Below, one piece after another: positions 7,225 to 17,001 of a stretch of DNA of 19,524 nucleotides (position 1 is its first letter; each line of letters begins with the position of its first letter). Both the position numbers and the translations under genes were made by a program. This DNA comes from Treponema sp. (GTDB taxonomy: Bacteria; Spirochaetota; Spirochaetia; Treponematales; Breznakiellaceae), in assembly GCA_031263435.1 (NCBI GenBank), contig JAISFT010000278.1:1-19524 (forward strand). The letters run 5' to 3'. The notes beneath the pieces are model-generated. The model was not told where the DNA came from. It saw only the letters and a program-made list of their open reading frames with translations, and made no database searches.

Positions 7225-8394
7225 TCAACCCAGCGCACGGGTAAGTTCCGCAGCCTTATCGGTCTTTTCCCAGGGGAATTCTTCGCGGCCAAAATGACCG
7301 TAGGTAGCAGTTTTCCGATAAATAGGACGCCGAAGATCCAGGGTACTGATGATTCCCGCAGGACTGAGGTCAAATACCTTAGTAACCGCATTTTCTATCG
7401 CTTTCTCTGGAACCGCAGCAGTACCGAAGGTATCCACCATGACCGAAACCGGGAAAGGCACCCCAATGGCATAGGCCAATTCAAGCTCACAACGTTCCGC
7501 CAACTGAGCGGCCAGGATGTTCTTAGCCACATACCGGGCCATGTAGGCTGCAGAGCGGTCCACCTTAGTCGCATCCTTACCGGAGAAAGCCCCGCCTCCA
7601 TGCCGGCCCATGCCCCCGTAAGTATCCACAATGATCTTCCTGCCGGTAAGACCCGTATCACCAAATGGACCACCTACCACGAAGCGGCCTGTGGGATTGA
7701 TGAAATACTTCGTTGTTTTATCTAAAAGGCCGGTGGGTTCCAGGATGGGTTTGATGATCTGATCGATAATGGTTTCTTTGATGGTCTTATAGGCAATACC
7801 ATCATCGTGTTGATGGGATACCACTACCGCATCAATCCGTATGGGCTTATACCCCTCATATTCAACCGTTACTTGGGTTTTTGCATCAGGCCGTAGCCAG
7901 GGAATCGCCTTGGTCTTCCGTTGCTCGGTTGCCCGGATCAGAATCTGATGGGCAAGGGTAATGGGCAAAGGCATGAACTCCTTGGTCTCGTTACAGGCGA
8001 AACCAAACATCATGCCCTGATCCCCTGCACCCTGCTGACCTTTGTACTCGTCAAGACCAATACCAGAAACACCCTGACTTATATCAGGAGACTGGTTGTG
8101 GATCATATCTAAAACCGCCATGGATTGGTAATCCAAACCATAGGCAGGGTCGGTGTATCCCACATCCTTTGCCACCTCTCGAACCACATGCTGAAAATCG
8201 ACAAACGTTTTAGTGGTTATTTCTCCTCCAACAAGGACTAGGGAAGTGGATGCGAAGGTCTCGCAGGCAACCCGGCTTTGGGGATCATCTTTTAAACAAG
8301 CATCTAATATAGCATCTGAGATTTGATCACATAGTTTATCAGGATGCCCCTCTCCGACGGATTCGGAAGTAAAAAAAAAGCGCCGTTGTTCCAT
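7225..8394 (-). CDS. metK: S-adenosylmethionine synthase (methionine adenosyltransferase)
   Basis: 389 residues, normal length for the family. It makes S-adenosylmethionine from methionine and ATP in the cytoplasm, feeding methylation and polyamine pathways. Family signatures are intact: GEGHPDK at 14-20 (His17 and Asp19 in the catalytic/metal site), the signature [12 protein letters not shown] at 122-133, and the phosphate-binding loop [19 protein letters not shown] from 266. ATG at 8394 has AAGGAG upstream. The gene is monocistronic in appearance, divergent from the macroglobulin gene, with a 146-bp shared intergenic region. I see no SAM-riboswitch-like structure in its short leader. Confidence 0.98.
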   Translation of the reverse strand: MEQRRFFFTSESVGEGHPDKLCDQISDAILDACLKDDPQSRVACETFASTSLVLVGGEITTKTFVDFQHVVREVAKDVGYTDPAYGLDYQSMAVLDMIHNQSPDISQGVSGIGLDEYKGQQGAGDQGMMFGFACNETKEFMPLPITLAHQILIRATEQRKTKAIPWLRPDAKTQVTVEYEGYKPIRIDAVVVSHQHDDGIAYKTIKETIIDQIIKPILEPTGLLDKTTKYFINPTGRFVVGGPFGDTGLTGRKIIVDTYGGMGRHGGGAFSGKDATKVDRSAAYMARYVAKNILAAQLAERCELELAYAIGVPFPVSVMVDTFGTAAVPEKAIENAVTKVFDLSPAGIISTLDLRRPIYRKTATYGHFGREEFPWEKTDKAAELTRALG

Positions 8395-8416
8395 TGAATA
8401 TGAACTCCTTATCGTT

Positions 8417-8443
8417 TTTATACGTAACGTAATTAATTCTCAA
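8417..8443 (-). promoter_or_regulatory. Weak promoter candidate for metK
   Basis: On the minus strand TTGAGA (8443-8438) and TATAAA (8422-8417) are spaced by 15 nt, shorter than ideal. It sits 23 bp before the start codon, which would give a very short leader that includes the Shine-Dalgarno site. Confidence 0.3.
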
Positions 8444-8445
8444 AC

Positions 8446-8474
8446 TTTACTAAAGCATGGGCATTTTGTATATA
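8446..8474 (+). promoter_or_regulatory. Promoter candidate for the macroglobulin-pbpC unit
   Basis: TTTACT (8446-8451) and TATATA (8469-8474) are spaced by 17 nt; each matches 4 of 6 consensus positions. The predicted start lies near 8481, a leader of about 60 nt. It overlaps the upstream region of divergent metK. Confidence 0.35.
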
Positions 8475-8526
8475 CCCCGCAGTAAATGACCTTGGGCTTC
8501 TTCCTGTTTTCTTTTTCAGCTCCAGT

Positions 8527-8542
8527 ATATACTCAAGTATAT
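8527..8542. promoter_or_regulatory. Perfect 16-bp dyad overlapping the macroglobulin start codon
   Basis: ATATACT-CA-AGTATAT is a perfect inverted repeat whose right arm contains the A and T of the ATG at 8541. A related GTATATAC occurs at 8525-8532 and again at 8468-8475 inside the putative -10. It could be an operator, or an RNA hairpin that hides the start; no Shine-Dalgarno motif is present here. Confidence 0.45.
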
Positions 8543-11500
8543 GAGATACGGTCGCTTTCTTAGGGGGCTTGCCCTGTGTTTTGTTGTTGCTTTCTTCGCG
8601 CCCTGGGCCTGCAAACAGCATGATGCGGAGGAAGCCCAGCCAACGGCGGTTTTTTCCGGGTCTCTGGCGGTTCCCGGCCGGGCAGCGGAAGGGCTTGGGG
8701 CTTACCGGATTGCCTATTATGCGGCGGCGGAAGGGGCGGCTGCGGAGATCGACGCGGCAGACGGTGTAATAGGCGATACCGGCGGGCCGTTTACGATGGT
8801 GGACTATGGCCCCCGGGGAGAACTGCCGCAGGAAGTAAAGAAGCCCTCTCTATATGTGGTTTTTTCCCAGCCGGTAATACCTCTGGCAAAGCTTGGGGAC
8901 CCGGTTCGTTGGGAAGAAGGAGCGCCGAATCCAGGGCTTCTCACGGTGGACCCGCCGCTTCCGGGGGTGTTCCGCTGGTACGGGACTAAGCTGCTTGCCT
9001 TTGAGCCTGACGCCGCCAGCCTTCCCCAGCGGCGGTATACGGTAACGGTTTCGGAGCGGCTCAGGTCCTTGGGGGGTGGGGCCCTTGAGGGGGAGCGGAG
9101 TTTCAGTTTCGAGACCGAACGGCTTTCGGTGCTGCACTGGCGGCTTGGAGACGGGGAGTATTCGGTTCGTACCTGGGACGCGCCGCCTGAAGACGCGAAG
9201 CATATAGTTTTCATCTTTTCCTATCCGGTAAACCTTACGGAGATCCGGCAGTGGCTGCGGGTGAGTATTCGGGGCAGGGGTTCCAGAGAGATTCCCTTCC
9301 GGGTGTCCCGGCCTGAAAACCCGGAGGAGCGGTATGACCTGGACCAGCAGGTGCTGATAACCCTGGAGGAGGAACTGCCGTCTGACGCGGATGTGGATCT
9401 TACGCTGCTGCAAGGCGCCCGGTCTGAGGAGGGCTGGCTGGGGACCAGGGCGGACGCGGTTTTTAGTTTTCATACCCTGCTTCCCTTCAAGTTGGACAAT
9501 GTCAGCGTCCGTTCCGAATCTTCTCCCCGGACCGAAGAGAGCGGGACTATTCCCATCAGTCTTGTATTCAGCCATCCGATTGATCCGGAAAGTGTGGCGG
9601 GTGTGTTTTCCGTAAAAGGGCTTCCAGCTTTAACCGCGGAGAATGTTCATGTTTACGGATACACGGTAATTCTGAACCGCATGTCCCTGGAATACCGGAC
9701 GCCGTATGTCGTAAATGTGGGTCCCGGACTGCGGGATATGTGGGGCCGGCATCTCGGGGAGGAGTTGACGGTCAAAGTGGAAACCGGGGATGCTAACAGT
9801 TACGTGTACATCGGGGACCGGGGATCCGCGATGCTGGAAGCGGGTTTTACTCCCGCTGTTGTCTGGGAGGCGCAGAATCCCGTGTCCCTGCGCCGGGTCA
9901 TTCAGGAGGCGGCAGGGCCTTATGAGCGGCCTCCTTCCGGGCCTTTGGAAGTGATGGATGTGAACGCCTTACCGAGGAATTCCAAGCGGTACTTCATGGA
10001 GGATCTGTCCCCGTTCTTGGGGCCTTCTGGCAAGGGGAGCGCCCGGATGCGCTGGGATTACGAAACCGGCTCAAGCCGGGAGCCGGGCCGGGTGTACCGG
10101 AACAGCGCATGGCTTACGGTACAGGTTACGGATATAGGTCTTACGGTCCGCTATGGGTATAACCGGGTTTTAGTCTGGGCGACCCGACTTTCCACTGGAG
10201 CGCCGGTGGCCGCGGCGCAGGTTACCCTTCTTGAGCGAACGGTTCCGGTAACCGAGGGTGTTACCAACGAACAGGGGCTTGCGGTCTTCAATTTCCCCGA
10301 CGGGGCCTTTGTTTCCCGGTTCACCCGGCCTTCGATCACCGATTACTGGCGGGGTGCTGATGGAGATGAGGTGTGGCGGGGGCTGCGTATACGGGTAACC
10401 GAAAACGGGGGCGCCAAGGCCGGTGGCGACGAGGTTGAGTTTATCCCCAACGAGAGCCACAACCTCTGGCGTTCCCGAATCGAAGCGACCGTTTCTCCCT
10501 TTGAGGCGGAAAGGGCCCGGCCGGTGATCTTTCTTTTTACCGACCGGGGCATCTACCGGCCCGGGGAAACGGTAACCTTCCGGGGCATAGACCGGGACCT
10601 GCGCCGGGGGGCTTACCAGGCTTACGAGGGGCCCTATGCCCTTACGGTGAAGAGCGAGGCTTTCCGCGCGTCGCCTGTTGCGTCTCTTTCGGGAACCACC
10701 ACCAAAAACGGCGGGAGCTACGGGTCCTTCACCTTGCCGGATAACCTTGACCCCGGCAAATATACTATTCTTTATACCAGGGGTGAAGCGGAAGAGGCCC
10801 TTACGTTTACGGTTGCGAACTTTGAGCGTCTGCGTATGGAAGCGTCGCTACGTTTTCCGGAAGGGGCGTCTTTTTTGGGGGAACCGCTTTCCGCCCGCCT
10901 TGTTGCGTCTTACCTTGCCGGGGGCGTACTTGCAGGAGCGCCCTATTCCTGGTACTGGACGAGGGAACCAGCGGCCTTTAATCCCGGTGGTCCGTGGACT
11001 TACTGGAAATTCGGGCCGGAACACGCTGACGGCCGTTCCTTCATAGGCCAGGGTGAAGGGAACCTGGGGCCTGACGGCAGTGCCGCTATCAGTCAGGAGC
11101 CTCGCGGAGACGGCATTGAGGGGGCGCCTTACCGTTACCGGCTGGAAGCTACGGTCCAGGACGCCGCCCGGCAGGCACTGGCCGCTACGGACGCGGTAAT
11201 CGTGCATCCCGCAGCTTTCTACCTTGCCGCCCGGCTGGACGCGGGGACGCCGCAGGACGTCTCGCGGTTTCCCGCCGCGTCTCCTTCGGCCTATCTGCTA
11301 TCTGCAGGAAGTCCGGCGGTTTTAAGCTGGGCGTTGCTTTCTCCGGACGGGCAACCTTACCAGGCTTCCACAGCAGATGCCGGTCCCCTTACCATCCAAT
11401 TTGTCCACTATGAATGGAAGCAGGCCCGCCAGGCCGGAATTGCCGGGCGGGTGAACCTGCTCTGGGAACGGGTGGAAGAAGTGGCGGAAGAGCGGACAGT

Positions 11501-14456
11501 GGATGTCCTGAGGGGGAATACCAGCGGGACGGTTGCGTTTACCCCGGATAAGAGTGGCCAGTGGGAGATTCGATTGAGGAGCCGGGATAGCCGGGACCGG
11601 GTCGCGGTAACCCGGTTCGGCTTTTACGTGAGTGGTGCGGGCTGGGTACGCTGGGGGACCGATGATGTGGACCGCATTACCCTGACGCCGGACCGGTCTG
11701 TTTACGCTCCCGGTGATACGGCGAAACTTCTGGTCCGTTCGCCCCTTCCCGAGGGCCCGTATCTCCTCACCCTGGAACGGGAGGGGATCATCTCCGAAAA
11801 GATCATAGAGCTGGATGGTTCGGCCCGGACCATCGACATCCCCATTGAGGAATCCTTTGTTCCCATCGTATACGCGGCCCTGTCTTCGTTTACGGTACGC
11901 CGGGGACCGCCTGATGCTACGTACTATCTTCCAGACCTGGACAAACCCAAGGGGATATTCGGTATCACGGCATTGACGGTGGACAATACCAGCCGGCATT
12001 ACGCGGTTGAAATAGAAAACGCCCAAGGGGTCTATGGTCCGGGGGAGGAAGCGGAAGTACGGGTCCGCGTAACCCTGGACGGAAAGCCCGCGCCGGATAC
12101 GGAGGTGAGTTTTATGGCGGTGGACCGGGGGGTGGTGGATCTTATCAATTACCATGTACCCGATCCCCTGGCCTTTTTTTATGATCCCCGGCATTTTCCT
12201 CTGGGCGTGAGGGGAGCGGACAGCCGTTCCCTGCTCATCGATCCCGTAACCTACTCCCTTTCAGACCTTCAAGGCGGCGATGACCAGGACGATTCCAAAC
12301 TTGCCGAGCGTAAAGACTTCAGACCTACCGCTGTTTTTGAGCCTTACCTGGTAACCGGCCCGGATGGAACCGTTACGATAAAATTCAGCCTGCCCGATTC
12401 TCTTACCGTCTACCGTTGTACTGCCGTGGCCGTGGGGCTTACCGAGTTCGGCATTGCCGAGGGGGACCTCCGGGTGAGCGCCCCCCTGACCGCCGTTGCC
12501 GCCCTGCCCCGGAAGCTGCGCTGGCGGGATACCGGTACGGTCTCCCTCATCCTCAGCAACCTGGAAAAAGAGGCTGTTGAAGCGCATGTATCCCTTGCAG
12601 TTGAAGAAGCTCGTAATGCCGGTTATTGGGATACGGTGCTGGATGTGGATGGAGACGCTGAAAAGACGATGCGGATTCCGCCGGGGGCCACGGTGGAGGC
12701 TGCTTTCAAAGTCGCCGCCCTGGGAGTAGGGCAAGCCCGGCTCGTCTTTACCCTGAAATCCCCCAAGGTAAACGAGCGTATCGTCAGGTCCCTTTCCGTG
12801 GACCGGCCTGTTATTTACGAGACAGTTACCGCCATAGGGAATCTGGGCGGCGATTTTGTTGAGGAAGGGGTTGCACTTCCGTCCCTGGTTCCCCCCGGAA
12901 CCGGCAGTCTTTCGGTCAGCCTTGCTACTTCCCGTCTGGCATTGCTTCGGGAAGCGGTGGGGTATCTTCTGGACTACCCTTACGGCTGTCTTGAACAGCG
13001 TACTGCGGCGCTCCTTCCCCTCGTGAGTTTTGGGGATCGCCTGGACGCCTTTGGCCTGGAAAGCCCGGTAACGAATCCCCGGCAGACGATTGAGGAGGGA
13101 CTTGCCCAAATCGCCAAAAACAAGCTGCCTGACGGATCGTATCCCTACTGGCCCGGCGGACAGTACGGTAATGCTATGGTTACCCTCCGGGTGGCCCATA
13201 TCGCGACCCTGGCCCGGACAAAGGGGTATGAGGTTCCCGCCGGTCTCGATACTTCCGCTGCGCTCTCGTTTATTACCGGTTCCGAAGAAGTCCGCCGTCT
13301 TCTGGCCCGCGACCCTTTTCTGGAAGGGTACGCCCTTTGGGTACGGGCCATGTACGGCGAGCAGGTGGGGAGCGATATAATCGCGTTTATGGGGAAGGGG
13401 GATGAGCTGGGCGTATGTGGCGCTGCCTTTGCCGGCCTTGCCGCGCTGGAATTGGGGCAAAAGGCGGCGGCCCTTTCCGCACGGGACCGGGTGAGGCGGT
13501 TTATCCGTCCGGGCACCCGGACGCTGGACCTTTCCGATACCTATGAACGGCAGGGTAATTTTTGGGGGTATGATACGGACCGGTACGCGCTGGCCCTCAT
13601 GCTCTATCATGCCCTGAATCCTGATGACGATATGACGAGCCGCCTTGCCGCTTCCCTGGTGGAACGGCAGCGGCGCGGCATCTGGTCCAACACCGGTTCT
13701 TCTTTCTGGGCCGTTCTTGCCTTTGGCCGGGTCGCCGATGCCGAGGCGGGGACGGATTTGAGCGTCTCGGTTTTCCTGGGCCCGGTCCCCCTTGTTTCGG
13801 GGGAATTGTCTACCTCTAGCCCCCTTTCCCGGACCTTTCCCTTTGCAGAGCCGCCGCTGGACAGTGCTGCCCGGGATACCCTGCTTGCCCTGCGTATAGA
13901 GCGGAACGCCGCTGCAGGACATTCCGCCCCCGGACCGCTTTTCTACACTGCGAACCTCCGCTACGGCATACCCACTGAACTGGCCTCTCCCCGGGATGAG
14001 GGGTTTTCCGTGTTCTCCGAAATCCTGGACGCCGATGGTAATCCCGTCAGGGATGGCAGGCTGATTCCGGGGAAGACTTATACCCGCCGGGTGCTGGTAT
14101 CCGGTTCGCGGGACCGTACCTTCATGGCTCTCCGCATTCCAGTCCCATCCGGGGCGGAGATCATTGACGCCCTGCTCGTAACCAGTCCTACGGTTCCTCC
14201 GGCAGAAGACGGAGCAGCCGGGGACGCGGATAATACCGGGGACTTCCGGTATGACGCCTTGCCGGTACGCTTTGTCATGGATGACGAAGTCCGTTTCCAT
14301 TGGGATTATTTCCCAGCAGGCAGGCAGGAAGTGCGGTTCCGTTTCCGGGCAGTTATGCCCGGTATTTATCCCACGCCGCCGGCTCAAGCCGAGTGCATGT
14401 ACGAGGAAGAGGTCTTTGGCCGCTCTGCCGGAGAACTGATACGGATTGGTGAATAA
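8541..14456 (+). CDS. Alpha-2-macroglobulin family lipoprotein (large bacterial protease trap)
   Basis: 1971 residues, longer than E. coli YfhM (about 1650). ATG 8541 is the only start in the open frame that gives a signal peptide: residues 1-23 (MRYGRFLRG, then a hydrophobic core) end APWA-C24, a lipobox-like site. Macroglobulin-domain hallmarks are DRGIYRPGET (Tyr672), VYAPGDT (Tyr1055), VDRGVVDL (about 1195) and the A2M segment EPYLVTGPDGT (about 1265). The thioester motif YPYGCLEQ is intact (Cys1483, Glu1485, Gln1486), followed by an alpha-helical thioester domain. Such proteins entrap attacking proteases by covalent thioester capture after bait cleavage. Lipid anchoring suggests a membrane-attached guard of the periplasm. 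The stop overlaps the pbpC start, so expression is coupled. No clear Shine-Dalgarno sequence precedes it. Confidence 0.95.
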   Translation: MRYGRFLRGLALCFVVAFFAPWACKQHDAEEAQPTAVFSGSLAVPGRAAEGLGAYRIAYYAAAEGAAAEIDAADGVIGDTGGPFTMVDYGPRGELPQEVKKPSLYVVFSQPVIPLAKLGDPVRWEEGAPNPGLLTVDPPLPGVFRWYGTKLLAFEPDAASLPQRRYTVTVSERLRSLGGGALEGERSFSFETERLSVLHWRLGDGEYSVRTWDAPPEDAKHIVFIFSYPVNLTEIRQWLRVSIRGRGSREIPFRVSRPENPEERYDLDQQVLITLEEELPSDADVDLTLLQGARSEEGWLGTRADAVFSFHTLLPFKLDNVSVRSESSPRTEESGTIPISLVFSHPIDPESVAGVFSVKGLPALTAENVHVYGYTVILNRMSLEYRTPYVVNVGPGLRDMWGRHLGEELTVKVETGDANSYVYIGDRGSAMLEAGFTPAVVWEAQNPVSLRRVIQEAAGPYERPPSGPLEVMDVNALPRNSKRYFMEDLSPFLGPSGKGSARMRWDYETGSSREPGRVYRNSAWLTVQVTDIGLTVRYGYNRVLVWATRLSTGAPVAAAQVTLLERTVPVTEGVTNEQGLAVFNFPDGAFVSRFTRPSITDYWRGADGDEVWRGLRIRVTENGGAKAGGDEVEFIPNESHNLWRSRIEATVSPFEAERARPVIFLFTDRGIYRPGETVTFRGIDRDLRRGAYQAYEGPYALTVKSEAFRASPVASLSGTTTKNGGSYGSFTLPDNLDPGKYTILYTRGEAEEALTFTVANFERLRMEASLRFPEGASFLGEPLSARLVASYLAGGVLAGAPYSWYWTREPAAFNPGGPWTYWKFGPEHADGRSFIGQGEGNLGPDGSAAISQEPRGDGIEGAPYRYRLEATVQDAARQALAATDAVIVHPAAFYLAARLDAGTPQDVSRFPAASPSAYLLSAGSPAVLSWALLSPDGQPYQASTADAGPLTIQFVHYEWKQARQAGIAGRVNLLWERVEEVAEERTVDVLRGNTSGTVAFTPDKSGQWEIRLRSRDSRDRVAVTRFGFYVSGAGWVRWGTDDVDRITLTPDRSVYAPGDTAKLLVRSPLPEGPYLLTLEREGIISEKIIELDGSARTIDIPIEESFVPIVYAALSSFTVRRGPPDATYYLPDLDKPKGIFGITALTVDNTSRHYAVEIENAQGVYGPGEEAEVRVRVTLDGKPAPDTEVSFMAVDRGVVDLINYHVPDPLAFFYDPRHFPLGVRGADSRSLLIDPVTYSLSDLQGGDDQDDSKLAERKDFRPTAVFEPYLVTGPDGTVTIKFSLPDSLTVYRCTAVAVGLTEFGIAEGDLRVSAPLTAVAALPRKLRWRDTGTVSLILSNLEKEAVEAHVSLAVEEARNAGYWDTVLDVDGDAEKTMRIPPGATVEAAFKVAALGVGQARLVFTLKSPKVNERIVRSLSVDRPVIYETVTAIGNLGGDFVEEGVALPSLVPPGTGSLSVSLATSRLALLREAVGYLLDYPYGCLEQRTAALLPLVSFGDRLDAFGLESPVTNPRQTIEEGLAQIAKNKLPDGSYPYWPGGQYGNAMVTLRVAHIATLARTKGYEVPAGLDTSAALSFITGSEEVRRLLARDPFLEGYALWVRAMYGEQVGSDIIAFMGKGDELGVCGAAFAGLAALELGQKAAALSARDRVRRFIRPGTRTLDLSDTYERQGNFWGYDTDRYALALMLYHALNPDDDMTSRLAASLVERQRRGIWSNTGSSFWAVLAFGRVADAEAGTDLSVSVFLGPVPLVSGELSTSSPLSRTFPFAEPPLDSAARDTLLALRIERNAAAGHSAPGPLFYTANLRYGIPTELASPRDEGFSVFSEILDADGNPVRDGRLIPGKTYTRRVLVSGSRDRTFMALRIPVPSGAEIIDALLVTSPTVPPAEDGAAGDADNTGDFRYDALPVRFVMDDEVRFHWDYFPAGRQEVRFRFRAVMPGIYPTPPAQAECMYEEEVFGRSAGELIRIGE

Positions 14457-16770
14457 GCATACCGGTATCCTCAGGGTCATTTTCTTCTTTGCGGGGCTTG
14501 TTGTTCTTGTGGCAGCGGTCCGGCTTGTTTTGGCCCTTGTTCCCTACCCTGAACTTGTGGAGTACCGTTCCCGGTCCCGGGGCCTGGTGATACGGGACCG
14601 TAACGGAGCGGTACTCCGCGTCCTGCCGGCGGACGACGGGGTCAAGCGGGAATGGGTCGATCTGGAGGACATTCCCCCCGGCGTGGTACGCACCTTTGTC
14701 AGGGCGGAAGACCGGCGTTTCTTCTTGCATCCGGGGGTAGACCCCGTTGCGGCGGCGGGGAGTGCGGTACAGAACATGAGGGCGGGGAGAATCGTATCCG
14801 GGGCGTCTACCATCACCATGCAGCTTGCCCGGCTTATCCGCGCCCACAGACCGGGGCTCCGGGGCAAACTGGGCGAAGCCTGGGACGCCCTGCGGCTTGA
14901 GGCGCGGCTTTCCAAGAAGGAGATACTGGAACTGTGGTTCAACGGCATTCCCTTTGGAAGCAATATAGAAGGGCTTGCCGCCATGACCCGCGCCCGGTTC
15001 GGGATTCCCGTCGGTCGGCTTGACGACAGTAAAGCCGCGCTTTTGGCGGTGATCCCCCGGCGTCCCGCGTTGTACGATCCGGCGTCCGATCCCGATGCGG
15101 CGGTCCGCGCAGCTCTAGCCCTGTCCCGGCGCGCGGGCCTCAACCCGGACGGGGACGTGCTCAGGGCTGCGGCGGCGGAAGCGAGTACCCCCGCCGGAGA
15201 AGCGACAGCTACAGACCGCGCTCCCTTTTACGCGCCCCACTTTACCGACCGCCTGGCAGGTCTGCCGGAAGCCCGCAGTGTAAAACAGGTAACGGCATCA
15301 TTGGACTTGCCGCTCCAGCTCTTTGCGGAAGAACGGCTTCTGGCCGAATTGCGGGGACTCAGGAACAACCGAGTTAGTAACGGGGCTATTCTCGCGATAG
15401 AGAATGAAACCGGGGCGGTCCGGGTATATGTAGGTTCCGCTTCATGGTTTGACGACAGCATCTCCGGCAAGATAGACGGGGTCCAGGTGAGGAACCAGCC
15501 CGGTTCCTGTCTTAAACCCTTTCTTTACGCGCTGGCCCTGGATTCAGGCTTCACCCCTCAAGACATACTGCCGGATCTGCCCAGCGTCTTTGGAGGAACC
15601 GAGGCGTACATTCCCGCTAATTTTAACCGCCGGTTCAACGGGCCGATTCGCCTTCGCCTGGCCCTGGCATCCTCCCTCAACATCCCGGCGGTGTACCTCC
15701 TGGAATGCCTGGGGGTACGAAACTTTGAGGAATATCTTGCGGCCCTGGGATTTGACTCGGTAGCCGCGTCCATGGGAACCCATGGTACGGGGCTGGCTCT
15801 GGGCAATGCCGAGGTGAGCCTTGAAGAATTGGTCAGGGGGTTTTCCGCATTTCCCCGGGGTGGGACACCTGCGGATTTCCGGTTCATTGAGGAAGATACC
15901 ACCGACGGCACAAACGGCAGCACGGTAATGTCTCCCTTCGCAGCATGGGTTATATCGGATATACTATCGGACCGGGGGAGCCGCTTTGTAGGCTTCGGCC
16001 CGGCGCCCACTCTGGCAACGGAGTTCCCCGCCATGTTTAAGACCGGGACCGCCAACCAGTTCCAGCATATCTGGGCGCTGGGCGCTACCCGGCGGTTTAC
16101 CGTGGGAGTATGGATGGGGAATTTCTCCGGGGAAACTGTCGTAGGCTCTACCGGGAGTTCTATTCCCGCCCGCATTGCCCGGGATCTGCTGACCGCCTTG
16201 GAACAACCGGATGGTTCGGCTAAGGTCCGGGCCCCACGAGGAGATACCCCGCAAGACGCGGGCCGCTGGGGAAACCGGGAGGCCGGAGAACATCCGGGCG
16301 GGCCAAGACCGGCGGCGATCCGGGAAGCCCGGATCTGCGCCCTTTCAGGCATGGTGGCCGGCCCTTTCTGCCCGGGCACAGTGAGGGAATGGACCTTTGG
16401 CAGCGGTCAGAACGCGTCCTGTACCTGGCACGCGGGCGGGGAAACGCGGTTCCCCCCGGAATACCGGGCATGGCTTACCGAACGGTTCCGCTCAGGGGGA
16501 ATCATCGCCGGAAGCGGGGGCGGCCGGATACGGATACCCCTGCCCGGTTCGGTGTATTACCTGGACAGCGCCCTGCCACCGGAAGCCCAGGCCCTGCGGA
16601 TAGAGACGGCCGCGTTTAGTCCGGGGGCCTTCGTCTACGCCGACGGGTTCCTGCACGGCGTACTGAACCAGGCGGGCGTCTATGTACTGCCCCTCTCACG
16701 GGGCCGGCATACCGTCATTGTAGAGGATGAAGACGGCTCAAGCAGCCGCGTTGATTTTGAAGTCCGGTAA
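14446..16770 (+). CDS. pbpC: Penicillin-binding protein 1C, bifunctional transglycosylase/transpeptidase
   Basis: 774 residues if TTG 14446 is used; GTG 14449 is the next choice. GGAG at 14430-14433 favours the TTG by spacing. The start overlaps the macroglobulin stop by 11 bp in another frame. Residues 9-31 are a membrane anchor. The GT51 domain shows EDRRFFLHPGVD with catalytic Glu88, then SGASTITMQLAR. The transpeptidase has SCLK (Ser354 nucleophile, Lys357), SLN (410-412) and KTGT (532-535), all intact. A Cys-containing segment (CALSGMVAGPFC) and the C-terminal PBP1C domain (about 690-774) follow. It polymerises and cross-links peptidoglycan at the outer face of the inner membrane. The pairing with a macroglobulin mirrors yfhM-pbpC and suggests joint defence and repair after envelope breach. 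Confidence 0.96.
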   Translation: MVNKHTGILRVIFFFAGLVVLVAAVRLVLALVPYPELVEYRSRSRGLVIRDRNGAVLRVLPADDGVKREWVDLEDIPPGVVRTFVRAEDRRFFLHPGVDPVAAAGSAVQNMRAGRIVSGASTITMQLARLIRAHRPGLRGKLGEAWDALRLEARLSKKEILELWFNGIPFGSNIEGLAAMTRARFGIPVGRLDDSKAALLAVIPRRPALYDPASDPDAAVRAALALSRRAGLNPDGDVLRAAAAEASTPAGEATATDRAPFYAPHFTDRLAGLPEARSVKQVTASLDLPLQLFAEERLLAELRGLRNNRVSNGAILAIENETGAVRVYVGSASWFDDSISGKIDGVQVRNQPGSCLKPFLYALALDSGFTPQDILPDLPSVFGGTEAYIPANFNRRFNGPIRLRLALASSLNIPAVYLLECLGVRNFEEYLAALGFDSVAASMGTHGTGLALGNAEVSLEELVRGFSAFPRGGTPADFRFIEEDTTDGTNGSTVMSPFAAWVISDILSDRGSRFVGFGPAPTLATEFPAMFKTGTANQFQHIWALGATRRFTVGVWMGNFSGETVVGSTGSSIPARIARDLLTALEQPDGSAKVRAPRGDTPQDAGRWGNREAGEHPGGPRPAAIREARICALSGMVAGPFCPGTVREWTFGSGQNASCTWHAGGETRFPPEYRAWLTERFRSGGIIAGSGGGRIRIPLPGSVYYLDSALPPEAQALRIETAAFSPGAFVYADGFLHGVLNQAGVYVLPLSRGRHTVIVEDEDGSSSRVDFEVR

Positions 16771-16783
16771 ATGTATGCAAGGG

Positions 16784-16922
16784 GAGCCTGTTCCAAAACC
16801 CCCAGAAAGGATAGAAAAAGCGAGGGAAACCTGATAAGATTGTAGTTGAAAAAACTATCAACCAGGAGACCCCCGCCATGAAAACTATAAGCCAAATCTT
16901 TGCAGGTGTAAACCGACTTTAA
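16784..16922 (+). mobile_element. Insertion-sequence 5' remnant with a truncated transposase-like start
   Basis: The segment opens with GAGCCTGTTCCAAAAC, typical of insertion-sequence ends, and leads after about 95 bp to AGGAGA and ATG at 16878. The frame reads MKTISQIFAGVNRL and stops at 16920-16922, where the direct repeat begins. A good Shine-Dalgarno site in front of only 14 codons suggests the front end of a lost transposase. The family is not assigned; no right end is visible in the window. Confidence 0.45.
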
Positions 16923-16992
16923 AAACCGTAATTTCTATCACTTAAAACCGTAATTTTACCTGCTTAGAGATATAATGGATATTTCATAGCTA
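16921..16992. repeat. Direct repeat, copy 1 (downstream of dinD)
   Basis: It matches 17938-18012 over about 70 bp with few differences; the core ATTTCTATCACTTAAAACCG and the block TTAGAGATATAATGGATATT are identical. Inside this copy the motif AACCGTAATTT occurs twice, 21 bp apart. Together with copy 2 it brackets the dinD gene in the same orientation. Confidence 0.85.
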
Positions 16993-17001
16993 CTTATAAA
17001 T

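Noticed and set aside
8395..8540. SAM riboswitch in front of metK
   Set aside because: The leader is too short after the promoter candidate, and I could not find the paired helices or conserved core of known SAM riboswitches.
10151..11207. Minus-strand frames inside the macroglobulin gene
   Set aside because: Antisense shadows with no recognisable domain, lying within a continuous plus-strand coding sequence.
12261..14480. 739-codon open frame on the minus strand
   Set aside because: It lies antisense to the well-supported macroglobulin gene. Its composition (many Gly, Arg, Pro) reflects codon bias of a GC-rich gene; it has no domain and no ribosome site.
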